Assembly: GCA_946478675.1 (NCBI GenBank)
Contig: CAMLEF010000049.1
Span: forward strand, 1-18,207
Reading direction: 5' to 3'
Source of the DNA: an uncultured Flavobacteriales bacterium
GTDB taxonomy: Bacteria > Bacteroidota > Bacteroidia > Palsa-965
Length of the DNA: 18,207 nt
Shown piece after piece: positions 1 through 6,571 of this stretch (positions within the stretch are counted from its first letter, which is position 1; each line of letters starts with the position of its first letter). The notes beneath the pieces are model-generated. The model had not been told where the DNA came from, did not search any database, and saw only the letters and a program-made list of their open reading frames with translations. The translations under genes were made by a program, and so were the position numbers.

Positions 1-1750
1 AGAACGGACGAATGTGAAAATCGATACCGCCCTGTTTTTTCGTGAGCGCCGTATCGGCCAGCAGCAAATAACGATCACCTTCCGCCACACCGATCGCCGT
101 TGCATGATCGACACGGAAGAACACGAGCTGCGAGCCGTCGAGGCGCTGCCGTTTCCCGCTGGTGAAACTGAAGAGCAGCAGCAACACGCCGCCCAGCGCC
201 ACGTTCAGCCAGCGCACGCGCTTTCGCACAAGGAAGAACAGCATCGTGATGACGACCGCATACAGGAACAGCAATTCCAGCAATTGCCATTCCGCGCTGC
301 GCAAAACCGATTGCGGCAGGCGCTCGATCCACGTGACGGAAAGATCGAGCAGTTGGATGCAGAAGACGAGAATCACTGCGGCCCATTTCGCTAAAAAAGC
401 GATCGGCGAAAGAAGGAGAAAAGCGAGACCGGCATACATCGTGATCGTCGAAAGTGGAATGACAACAAGATTCGACAGCAGGAAATACGAAGGGAACTGC
501 CGGAAGTAATACAGCCCGAGCGGAAACGTAAACACCTGCGCGACGATCGTGACGGTGACGAGGCTCCAGATCTGCTGCGTGATCCAGAAGCGCGGCTCCC
601 AATGTTTTTCCAGGCGCGGCTGCAGCAGCACGATGCCGGCGACGGCGAGATACGACAATTGAAAACCGACATCGAGCAGCAGCAGCGGATCAATGAGCAA
701 AAGGATCAGCGCGGAAGCCGCGAGCGAATTGAGAATGTGCGCTTGTCTTCCGAACGCTCTTCCGGCAATGACCACGCTGAGCATCGTCACGGAACGCAGC
801 ACCGAAGGACAAAGCCCGGTGAGCGCGGCGTAAAACCAAAGGAAGAAGAATTGAATGCCGATGCTGATCCATTTGCCGTATTTACGTTTTTCCAATGGCG
901 AAAGCAGCTTCAGCAGCACGAGGTACACGAGCGCCACGTGCATACCGGAGACGGAAAGCACATGCAAGGTTCCCGACGCGCTGTACGCCTGCAGCAGTCC
1001 CGGGTCGAGATGATCGGAAGCGCCGAGGAGCAGCGCTGCGGCCACGCCGCCTTCGGGACCGTTGATGCCGTATTGCTGCAATTTGCCGAGGAAATAGCGT
1101 CGCAATTGCAAGGCCGAAGCTTTGAACCAGTTGCCGTTGCCGCGCGAAGTCATTCGCCATTCGCCGCTGCGCACGTACGATTGCCGGTACACATTTTGTC
1201 GCGCGAGCCAGCTGCGGTAATCGAACTCGCCGGGATTCTGCGGAGGAGGAATCGCTTTGGAAGCGGCGTGCAGCAGCAATTCATCGCCGTACTGCAATTG
1301 TGATGCGGCATCTTCCCGCGCGAGATACAGCATCAGCTTCCCGTCGCACGACTGCCATTGCGAAACGGAATCTTTCCATGCGAGCACTTCGACGCAGCAT
1401 TTCACGCTCCGCTCCTTCTCTACCGGGTCGTTCAGTAAACGCACGAGAAATGCAGCTGTCTTTTCTTCCTTCGGAAAAACGATTGCGCGTGAAGAAGAAA
1501 TTTCCTGCGAAGTGAGTGCTGCTCCCGAAAAGAAAAAGATGGTTGCGATAGTTACGCCGTCGAAGCCCGACCAGCTCAGTGAACGCCGCAGCAGTTTTCG
1601 CTGGTAAGCAAGCAGCGTGATCGCGAGAAAAATTCCGAAAAGAAAAACAGGAAGACCGATGTGGATTCCGCTCACATAAGCAAATGCAATACCGAGCGTC
1701 AACGGCAGCAGCAAACGAACCAGCGGAATGCGCGCGAAAAAAGGATTCAT
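1..1750 (-). CDS. comEC: ComEC/Rec2-family competence DNA-uptake channel (N-terminal 583 residues, runs off the left edge)
   Basis: An uninterrupted reading frame runs on the minus strand from ATG at 1750 to the window edge. ComEC is the inner-membrane channel that brings single-stranded DNA into the cell in natural transformation. The order seen fits the family: N-terminal membrane segments (about residues 8-50 and 66-80), a soluble DUF4131-like region with the motif PPPQNPGEFDYRSWL (168-182), then the competence domain. The competence domain has LLLGASDHLDPG (240-251) and GTLHVLSVSGMHV (260-272), followed by LTGLCPSVLRS, a DVGFQLSYLAV stretch and many hydrophobic helices. About 60 residues follow the last helix, with no DVGQGD or HxHxDH motif of the metallo-beta-lactamase domain. 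The C-terminus is outside the window, so loss of that domain is not proven. No partner competence gene is visible. A TAGTTTCG sequence about 25 bases upstream of the start resembles a -7 box. Family identity is secure; role in actual transformation is inferred. Confidence 0.92.
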   Translation of the reverse strand, partial: MNPFFARIPLVRLLLPLTLGIAFAYVSGIHIGLPVFLFGIFLAITLLAYQRKLLRRSLSWSGFDGVTIATIFFFSGAALTSQEISSSRAIVFPKEEKTAAFLVRLLNDPVEKERSVKCCVEVLAWKDSVSQWQSCDGKLMLYLAREDAASQLQYGDELLLHAASKAIPPPQNPGEFDYRSWLARQNVYRQSYVRSGEWRMTSRGNGNWFKASALQLRRYFLGKLQQYGINGPEGGVAAALLLGASDHLDPGLLQAYSASGTLHVLSVSGMHVALVYLVLLKLLSPLEKRKYGKWISIGIQFFFLWFYAALTGLCPSVLRSVTMLSVVIAGRAFGRQAHILNSLAASALILLLIDPLLLLDVGFQLSYLAVAGIVLLQPRLEKHWEPRFWITQQIWSLVTVTIVAQVFTFPLGLYYFRQFPSYFLLSNLVVIPLSTITMYAGLAFLLLSPIAFLAKWAAVILVFCIQLLDLSVTWIERLPQSVLRSAEWQLLELLFLYAVVITMLFFLVRKRVRWLNVALGGVLLLLFSFTSGKRQRLDGSQLVFFRVDHATAIGVAEGDRYLLLADTALTKKQGGIDFHIRPF

Positions 1751-1917
1751 CGGAAGACGGCGAAACTAAATATCAGCGCGGCAATTAGCCGGTAGCAAAC
1801 GTTTGTTGTCGGAAAAATTTTAGCGGAAGCGAAGGCCGGTTCAACTTCGCAACTTCATTTCCTTTTTAATAAATTACCTTGCTATTGTTTAAAAACCATC
1901 CGCTAAAAACTTCCCTT

Positions 1918-3192
1918 ATGAAGAAACCGTTTCTTTTTGCGCTGCTGGTTTCCGCTCCGCTCCTGCTGCTCCAATTCGCATCATGCTCTTCTTCGCCCGA
2001 TCAGAAACCCGTTCCTGCCGATACGACGAAGACAGCTGGCAACCCGACCTTCCTGCTACTATCCGACATTCATCTGAACACGTTCGACAGCACCTGCGAC
2101 TACGGCGACGACACCGGCATTCAGCTCTGGAAAAATTTCCTGGCAAAAGCGGACGTCGTGCTTGCTGGTCCGCACGCGCCGTCGTTCATTTTGTACACGG
2201 GCGATCTGCCGGCGCATTACGATTGTTCTTCGGGCTGTTATCTCCCGCCCGACCAGCGCGCATCGCACAATGCCAATCTGCGTGCCATCCTGGAGGGCCT
2301 TCGCATGCTTTCGGAAAAACATCACAAGCCGCTGTTCTATCTCCCGGGCAACAACGATGCGCTCGCCGGCGATTATTATTCTTTTGCCGACGAAAAACAG
2401 CAGACTCCGCTCACGCTTGCTCCTGATCCGGCGGATCCTTTTCCCGCACTGAATGTTCGTCACGACGGGAAAGCGCCCTGCATGATTGCCGATCCGCATC
2501 CGCTCATGGGTTATTACTCTGCAGAACCGGTAGACGGACTTCGGCTGATCGCGCTGAACACGATCATTTTCAGTCCGAAGTTCACGACGGTCGACGGCAG
2601 CACCCCGGATTCCGACCGCGTGCAGGAGCTGAACTGGCTGGCCCTGCAGCTGAAAGAAGCGAAAGCGAAAAATGAAAAAGTGTACATCGCCATGCACATT
2701 CCGCCGGGCGTGGATGCCTACAGCGGCAAAAGCATGTGGGCCGACACGACGCTGGGCGATCGCTTTCTGTCGCTCACTGCGCAATACCGCAACAACATCT
2801 CCGGCATTCTTTACGGGCACACGCACATGGATGAATTCCGCCGGCTGTACGACCGCAACGGGGTAATGACGGAAGCCGCGATCTCCTGTCCCGGCGTAAC
2901 GCCGCAGCACGACAACAATCCCGGGTTCAAAGTAGTCGCATACGACGCGTCGGACAAGGAGCTGCTGGATTTCACGACCTATTACACCACACCAGCAGGC
3001 GCAACCTGGGGCAACAACAGCTACACGTTCTACGCAGCATTCGACATCAGCGAAAAGAAAACGATTTACGAAGTGCTGAACGCAACACCATTCCAGGCGT
3101 TAGCCGACGGGATGAACACGATGTTCATGGTGAAGCACGGAATGCCGTCGTACAATACAGCGCGCGGGATCGATGTGAAGTTCGGGCAGTGA
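1918..3192 (+). CDS. Lipoprotein metallophosphoesterase, acid-sphingomyelinase-like (calcineurin superfamily)
   Basis: 424 residues from ATG 1918. An upstream TTG at 1879 is in frame, but it would put 13 polar residues before the signal peptide. The N-terminus is KK followed by a hydrophobic stretch and FASC with Cys23, so a lipoprotein exported across the inner membrane is likely. Two-metal phosphoesterase motifs appear in order: SDIH (D50, H52), GD (D96), GNND (144-147), AMHIPPG (H260) and GHTHMD (H301, H303). The paired cysteines near residues 60-107 and the spacing recall the sphingomyelinase/SMPDL3 and endopolyphosphatase branch, which cleaves phosphodiester or phosphoanhydride bonds outside the cytoplasm. 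The usual GNH(D/E) has Asn in place of His. The substrate cannot be told from sequence. It is convergent with folD and has no operon partner. Family call is strong, specificity open. Confidence 0.88.
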   Translation: MKKPFLFALLVSAPLLLLQFASCSSSPDQKPVPADTTKTAGNPTFLLLSDIHLNTFDSTCDYGDDTGIQLWKNFLAKADVVLAGPHAPSFILYTGDLPAHYDCSSGCYLPPDQRASHNANLRAILEGLRMLSEKHHKPLFYLPGNNDALAGDYYSFADEKQQTPLTLAPDPADPFPALNVRHDGKAPCMIADPHPLMGYYSAEPVDGLRLIALNTIIFSPKFTTVDGSTPDSDRVQELNWLALQLKEAKAKNEKVYIAMHIPPGVDAYSGKSMWADTTLGDRFLSLTAQYRNNISGILYGHTHMDEFRRLYDRNGVMTEAAISCPGVTPQHDNNPGFKVVAYDASDKELLDFTTYYTTPAGATWGNNSYTFYAAFDISEKKTIYEVLNATPFQALADGMNTMFMVKHGMPSYNTARGIDVKFGQ

Positions 3193-3194
3193 AA

Positions 3195-3232
3195 TCAATT
3201 TGCTAATAAGTCAATTTGCTAATGTGCTAATG
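3195..3232. repeat. Short-phrase repeat (TTTGCTAAT words), left arm
   Basis: CAATTTGCTAAT occurs at 3196-3207 and 3212-3223, followed by GTGCTAATGC. The same words occur inverted at 3375-3413, beside the folD stop, so the two blocks form imperfect inverted arms around an inner hairpin. No coding role is seen. Similar ATTAGCAAATTAGCA strings are, from memory, scattered through Bacteroidota intergenic DNA. Confidence 0.75.
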
Positions 3233-3254
3233 CGCACGGCCCGCCCCAAAAAGT

Positions 3255-3331
3255 AAACCGCAATGGCGCAAAGACGCAAAGAAGGGCGCAAAGCTTCAAT
3301 GAAACTTTGCGCCCTTAGCGTCTTGCGGTTT
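3255..3331. terminator. Large three-segment hairpin between convergent genes (possible bidirectional terminator / repeat element)
   Basis: Three successive arm pairs are visible: AAACCGCAA (3255-3263) with TTGCGGTTT (3323-3331); GACGC (3273-3277) with GCGTC (3318-3322); and AAGGGCGCAAAG (3282-3293) with CTTTGCGCCCTT (3305-3316). The loop is 11 bases and there is a 9-base bulge on the left arm. It lies between the phosphoesterase stop and the folD stop, where a bidirectional transcription stop would be expected, but there is no clean T-run. It may primarily be a repeat of the CGCAAAGACGCAAAG type. The pairing is certain; the role is inferred. Confidence 0.6.
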
Positions 3332-3374
3332 CAATTCGTATCCGAAGCCTGCAGAAATTTCAACTACTGCGAAA

Positions 3375-3413
3375 CATTAGCACATTGCCCGCATTAGCAA
3401 ATTAGCAAATTCA
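3375..3413. repeat. Short-phrase repeat (ATTAGCAAATTAGCA words), right arm
   Basis: This is the inverted counterpart of 3195-3232: CATTAGCACATT, then CATTAGCAAATTAGCAAATT reaching the folD stop codon. With the left arm and the inner hairpin it makes a nested unit of roughly 220 bases. Confidence 0.75.
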
Positions 3414-4289
3414 ATACACCGCTTTCTTCGCCGCCAGCAGCGTATTCTGCAGCAAACCTGTAATCGTCATCGGGCCTACGCCACCGGGGACGGGCGTGAT
3501 CCAGCTGCATTTCGGAGCGACTTCATCGAACTTCACGTCGCCGTGCAATCGCCAGCCGGATTTGGTGCCGGGCGCATCGACGCGCGTGGTGCCGACGTCG
3601 ATGATGACGGCGCCTTCTTTCACCATGTCCGCTTTCAGCCAGTGCGGCTTGCCGATAGCAACGACGATAATGTCGGCTTCGCGGGTGAATTTCGCAATGT
3701 CGGGCGTGCGGCTGTGCGTGAGCGTGACGGTGCAGTTGCCGGGATAGCTGTTGCGCGCGAGCAGGATGCTCATCGGCGAACCGACGATATGACTGCGGCC
3801 GACGACCACGCAATGTTTGCCGGACGTTTCGATTTTATTGCGCTCGAGCAGCTGGAGAATTCCGTAAGGCGTCGCCGGCAGGTAGCAGGGCAAATTGAGC
3901 GCCATGCGGCCGACGTTCACCGGGTGAAAACCATCGACGTCCTTTTTCGGATCGACGGCTTCGATGATCTTTTGTTCGTTGATGTGTTTCGGCAACGGCA
4001 GCTGCACGATGAACCCGTCAATCTCCGGATCATTGTTCAGCTTGTCGACGGTCGCGAGCAGTTCCGCTTCAGACGTTTTCTCATCGAGATGAATGAGCGT
4101 GGAACGAAACCCGATGCGATCGCAGGCTTTGACTTTGGCGTTCACATAAGTCACGCTGCCGCCGTCATTCCCCACCAGCACGGCAGCCAGGTGCGGCGCG
4201 CGTTTGCCGGTAGCGGTGAGCTGCTTTACTTCTTCCGCCAGCTCGGACTGGATGGTTTCTGCGATCTTCTTTCCGTCGATTAATTGCAT
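3411..4289 (-). CDS. folD: Bifunctional methylenetetrahydrofolate dehydrogenase / methenyltetrahydrofolate cyclohydrolase
   Basis: FolD interconverts 5,10-methylene-, 5,10-methenyl- and 10-formyl-tetrahydrofolate in the cytoplasm with NADP(H), supplying one-carbon units for purine and formyl-Met-tRNA synthesis. The 292-residue product has the expected length. Motifs in order: YVNAK (Y48, catalytic K52), [10 protein letters not shown] (91-100), DVDGFHP (117-123), the Rossmann segment [12 protein letters not shown] (161-172), and [10 protein letters not shown] (266-275). The start is set at [10 protein letters not shown]; one extra Met lies directly before it (4292). The frame stays open upstream to 4421, but those codons translate the intergenic repeat and overlap the next gene's stop, so the longer start is rejected. 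TATCTTCG, just upstream of the start, may be a variant -7 box. It lies downstream of the S23 gene and ffh on the same strand; the gap with repeats makes a shared transcript uncertain. Confidence 0.96.
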   Translation of the reverse strand: MQLIDGKKIAETIQSELAEEVKQLTATGKRAPHLAAVLVGNDGGSVTYVNAKVKACDRIGFRSTLIHLDEKTSEAELLATVDKLNNDPEIDGFIVQLPLPKHINEQKIIEAVDPKKDVDGFHPVNVGRMALNLPCYLPATPYGILQLLERNKIETSGKHCVVVGRSHIVGSPMSILLARNSYPGNCTVTLTHSRTPDIAKFTREADIIVVAIGKPHWLKADMVKEGAVIIDVGTTRVDAPGTKSGWRLHGDVKFDEVAPKCSWITPVPGGVGPMTITGLLQNTLLAAKKAVY

Positions 4290-4360
4290 CATGTGCGAAG
4301 ATAAATAACAATTAGATGCTTGCTTCGGGTTGAAGGAGAGGGAAGCAGTCAAATCAGAGT

Positions 4361-4410
4361 GGGGGCATTCGGACATTGGGGCATTCGGAAATTCGGGCAT
4401 TCGGAAATTC
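4361..4410. repeat. Tandem short-phrase repeat (GGGCATTCGG, three copies)
   Basis: GGGCATTCGG occurs at about 4363-4372, 4379-4388 and 4395-4404, separated by ACATTG- and AAATTC-type linkers. The same phrase occurs inverted at 4919-4953, on the other side of the S23 gene. Read in frame it produces the spurious N-terminal extension of folD. Confidence 0.8.
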
Positions 4411-4420
4411 GTCGACTGCA

Positions 4421-4810
4421 CTATTTGTTTAAGGGAACTGGCGGCTGTGGTTTGTAGGGGGCGTGACCGATGAAGCGGATGTAGCCATTTAACAGCTGGT
4501 GAATATGTTCCAGTTTGCTTTTCAAACGTTCGGCCGTGTTGACGGGAACAAGGTTTCTTGCTTTGGCTTTATCGATCCAACAAATGGTTTCCATTAATGA
4601 GCCGCGGGAGTAATAGCAGAATTGCTTATTCTCCTTGTAAAAAAAGCGGCCGTAGCCCTCGGCAATGTTAGCGGCGATGGAATCTGCGGAACGTACCAAT
4701 TGCTTTCCGACCGTATCCTTTGCGAAATAATCCCATTTAGAAGTCAGGCCCCAAATCTCTTCTCCAATAGCCAGGCTTTCCTTGTAAACATTCAACGTAT
4801 CAATCTTCAT
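4421..4810 (-). CDS. Four-helix-bundle protein of the S23 (23S rRNA intervening-sequence protein) family
   Basis: 129 residues from ATG 4810 ([12 protein letters not shown]). The longer frame to 4876 adds only a hydrophobic tail translated from an AT-rich leader, so it is rejected. The family signature is clear: [20 protein letters not shown] followed by [23 protein letters not shown], then a final amphipathic helix. Relatives form pentamers of four-helix subunits. They are encoded inside 23S rRNA intervening sequences of some bacteria, and a related protein (Avd) assists diversity-generating retroelements. No reverse transcriptase or rRNA is present here, so the molecular role is unknown. 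The gene is bracketed by inverted copies of the GGGCATTCGG phrase, which sets it apart from the flanking housekeeping genes folD and ffh. Family is certain, function is not. Confidence 0.9.
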   Translation of the reverse strand: MKIDTLNVYKESLAIGEEIWGLTSKWDYFAKDTVGKQLVRSADSIAANIAEGYGRFFYKENKQFCYYSRGSLMETICWIDKAKARNLVPVNTAERLKSKLEHIHQLLNGYIRFIGHAPYKPQPPVPLNK

Positions 4811-4896
4811 AACAAACAACAATAAAAACAAAAACATTGATCTAAAAATCGCCGCAAATGTAATTCCGAAATTCAAAAAAGCAAATCCATGAAAAT

Positions 4897-4928
4897 AAAA
4901 ACGGGCATCCGCCTTAAACGAATGCCCG
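4897..4928 (-). terminator. Intrinsic terminator of ffh, built from the GGGCATTCG phrase
   Basis: Read on the minus strand just after the ffh stop, CGGGCATTCG and CGGATGCCCG form a 10-bp stem (one G-U pair) with a 7-base loop, followed by a run of Ts (4901 down to 4897). A second, longer pairing is possible between 4897-4908 and 4946-4957 (12 bp, perfect). Either would end ffh transcription before the S23 gene. Confidence 0.7.
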
Positions 4929-4953
4929 AATTACCAAATGCCCGAATGCCCGT
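4901..4953. repeat. Short-phrase repeat (CGAATGCCCG words), inverted relative to 4361-4410
   Basis: The block contains ACGGGCAT, CGAATGCCCG, AATGCCCGAATGCCCG and linker words such as AATTACCA. It is the opposite-orientation partner of the block at 4361-4410 and doubles as the ffh terminator. Confidence 0.75.
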
Positions 4954-4957
4954 TTTT

Positions 4958-6292
4958 TTATCTCCGCATTTTCGGCATGTTCCGCATCATCTTCATCATC
5001 TGCCCTTTGTCCTGCATGATGCGCATCATCTTGCGGGTATCTTCGAACTGCTTCATGAGGCGGTTCACTTCCTGGATATTTCTTCCACTGCCTTTCGCGA
5101 TGCGTGCTTTGCGGTTGCCGTTGATGATCTCGGGATGCTCGCGCTCGTCCGGCGTCATCGACTGGATGATCGCTTCGATGTGACGGAACGCGTTGTCGTC
5201 GATGTCGATGTCCTTGATCGCCTTGCCGACGCCCGGGATCATGCCCATCAGGTCTTTCACGTTACCCATTTTCTTGATCTGCTGCAGCTGGCCGAGAAAA
5301 TCGTTGAACGAGAATTTATTTTTCGCGATGCGCTCCTGCAGTCGTTTCGCTTCTTTCGCGTCGAACTGCTCCTGCGCGCGTTCAACGAGCGTAACAACGT
5401 CGCCCATGCCGAGGATACGATCGGCCATACGCTCGGGGTAGAAAATATCGAGCGCATCCATCTTCTCGCCCATACCGACGAACTTGATGGGCTTGTTGAC
5501 GACCGACTTGATCGAAAGCGCCGCACCGCCGCGGGTATCACCGTCGAGCTTCGTGAGGATAACGCCGTCGAAGTCGAGCTTGTCGTTGAAGGCTTTCGCC
5601 GTGTTCACCGCGTCCTGGCCCGTCATCGAGTCGACAACGAAAAGAATTTCATCGGGATTGATCGCCTGTTTCACCGCAGCGATCTCGTTCATCATCATCT
5701 CGTCGATCGCAAGACGACCGGCGGTATCGACAATGACAACGGAATTACCGTCCTGTTTCGCTTTCGCAACAGCGCGTTTAGCGATCCCGACAGGATCTTT
5801 CACATCAGGCTCAGCGTAAACGGGAATGCCGATCTGCTCACCGAGCACTTTCAGCTGGTCGACAGCCGCGGGACGGTAAACGTCGCAGGCCACGAGCAGC
5901 GGGGTCTTGCCTTTTTTCGTCTTGAGGAAATGCGCGAGCTTGCCCGAGTGCGTCGTTTTACCGGAACCCTGGAGGCCCGCCATGAGGATGACCGTCGGGT
6001 TGCCGCCGAGCTTGATCTCCGCCATCGTGCCGCCCATGAGGTCTTTCAGCTCATCGTGCGTGATCTTGACGAGCAGCTGTCCCGGCGAAACGGAAGTAAG
6101 TACGTTCTGGCCGAGTGCTTTCTCGCGGATATCGTCAGTAAATTTTTTGGCGACCTGGTAGCTGACGTCGGCGTCGAGCAGCGCTTTGCGGATGTCCTTG
6201 ATCGTTTCCGCAACGTTGACTTCGGTGATCTTGCCTTCGCCTTTGAGGACTTTAAACGCTCTTTCGAGCTTATCGCTTAGATTGTCGAACAT
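4958..6292 (-). CDS. ffh: Signal recognition particle protein SRP54 (Ffh), GTPase
   Basis: Ffh binds signal sequences on nascent chains together with 4.5S RNA and delivers ribosomes to FtsY at the membrane. The 444-residue length is normal. An N-domain (1-85, [18 protein letters not shown]) leads into the G-domain: P-loop GLQGSGKTT (106-114), DTAGR (189-193), TKLDGD (247-252) and FVGMGE (271-276). The M-domain (about 300-444) has the SRP-RNA-binding motif region [16 protein letters not shown] and ends in a very Met-rich tail ([18 protein letters not shown]). The start at 6292 matches the conserved family N-terminus. A TAAATTCG sequence lies upstream as a possible -7 box. A terminator follows at once (4897-4928), so the gene is probably monocistronic. 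The long open frame on the opposite strand is a compositional shadow. Confidence 0.97.
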   Translation of the reverse strand: MFDNLSDKLERAFKVLKGEGKITEVNVAETIKDIRKALLDADVSYQVAKKFTDDIREKALGQNVLTSVSPGQLLVKITHDELKDLMGGTMAEIKLGGNPTVILMAGLQGSGKTTHSGKLAHFLKTKKGKTPLLVACDVYRPAAVDQLKVLGEQIGIPVYAEPDVKDPVGIAKRAVAKAKQDGNSVVIVDTAGRLAIDEMMMNEIAAVKQAINPDEILFVVDSMTGQDAVNTAKAFNDKLDFDGVILTKLDGDTRGGAALSIKSVVNKPIKFVGMGEKMDALDIFYPERMADRILGMGDVVTLVERAQEQFDAKEAKRLQERIAKNKFSFNDFLGQLQQIKKMGNVKDLMGMIPGVGKAIKDIDIDDNAFRHIEAIIQSMTPDEREHPEIINGNRKARIAKGSGRNIQEVNRLMKQFEDTRKMMRIMQDKGQMMKMMRNMPKMRR

Positions 6293-6326
6293 GATAATGG
6301 AAAATGGAGCACGAATTTACGAAAAA

Positions 6327-6360
6327 GTTGCGGGGTGCGGTGGTGCGGGTTGCGCGGGGG
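6327..6360. repeat. GC-rich short-phrase repeat (GTGCGG/GTTGCG words)
   Basis: A run of related words (GTTGCGGGGTGCGGTGGTGC and onward) lies upstream of ffh. Its complement resembles the CGCAAC/CCGCAC words at 15979-16015 upstream of ftsK, so this is a dispersed family within the window. No coding content. Confidence 0.6.
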
Positions 6361-6394
6361 AAAACGTAATTAAAAATTGCCGGTGCGGTGAGAA

Positions 6395-6422
6395 AATCCG
6401 TGTAATCCGCGTAATTCGTGGC
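6395..6422. repeat. Short-phrase repeat (AATCCGTGTAATCCGCGTAA)
   Basis: Three imperfect tandem copies of AATCCGYGT / AATTCGTGG. From memory, strings such as ATCCGTGTAATCCGTGG are dispersed in many bacterial genomes. No partner copy is seen in this window. Confidence 0.5.
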
Positions 6423-6475
6423 TTAATTTCTACGCGCGAAGCTGCAGCAGTAAAACGATAAACACAATAGAGATT

Positions 6476-6562
6476 GGGCGTGGCTCCGAAGTAATGCGGA
6501 GCATTTACTTTGGAGCCGGGCTATTCGCGCTGCACGGCAGCCTGCTGCTATCCCTCACGCAA
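6476..6562 (-). other. Branched inverted-repeat element (possible structured RNA or dispersed repeat) 3' of the OLD-family gene
   Basis: The outer pairing is GCGTG (6479-6483 region) with CACGC (6556-6560). Inside is a 13-bp hairpin, GGCTCCGAAGTAA (6482-6494) with TTACTTTGGAGCC (6505-6517), one mismatch, and a second hairpin GCTGC (6529-6533) / GCAGC (6537-6541) with a 3-base loop. Read on the minus strand it begins GCGTGAGGGATAGCAGC, contains GCGAATAGCCCG and ends ACGCCC. From memory this resembles a repeat seen downstream of genes in other Bacteroidota; unverified. It starts ten bases past the OLD stop codon. There is no T-run, so it is not a classical terminator. Confidence 0.5.
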
Positions 6563-6571
6563 AGAGGAAAG

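Noticed and set aside
75..1607. Several frames on both strands within the first 1.6 kb
   Set aside because: All overlap the continuous ComEC frame (1750 to the left edge), which has clear family motifs; that gene is open past the window edge.
4290..4421. 44-codon N-terminal extension of FolD
   Set aside because: It translates the GGGCATTCGG repeat and touches the S23 stop; the conserved FolD N-terminus begins at 4289/4292.
4421..4810. Diversity-generating retroelement, because S23 resembles Avd
   Set aside because: No reverse transcriptase, template repeat or variable repeat is present in the window.
4889..6280. 463-codon open frame on the plus strand, antisense to ffh
   Set aside because: It is the mirror of a GC-rich conserved gene; its product is His/Asp/Arg/Val-rich with no family motif, and ffh is certain on the other strand.
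6293..6571. tRNA or rRNA gene in the ffh-OLD gap, suggested by stable hairpins
   Set aside because: No cloverleaf with anticodon arm or T-loop consensus could be drawn; the pairing is that of an inverted-repeat element.
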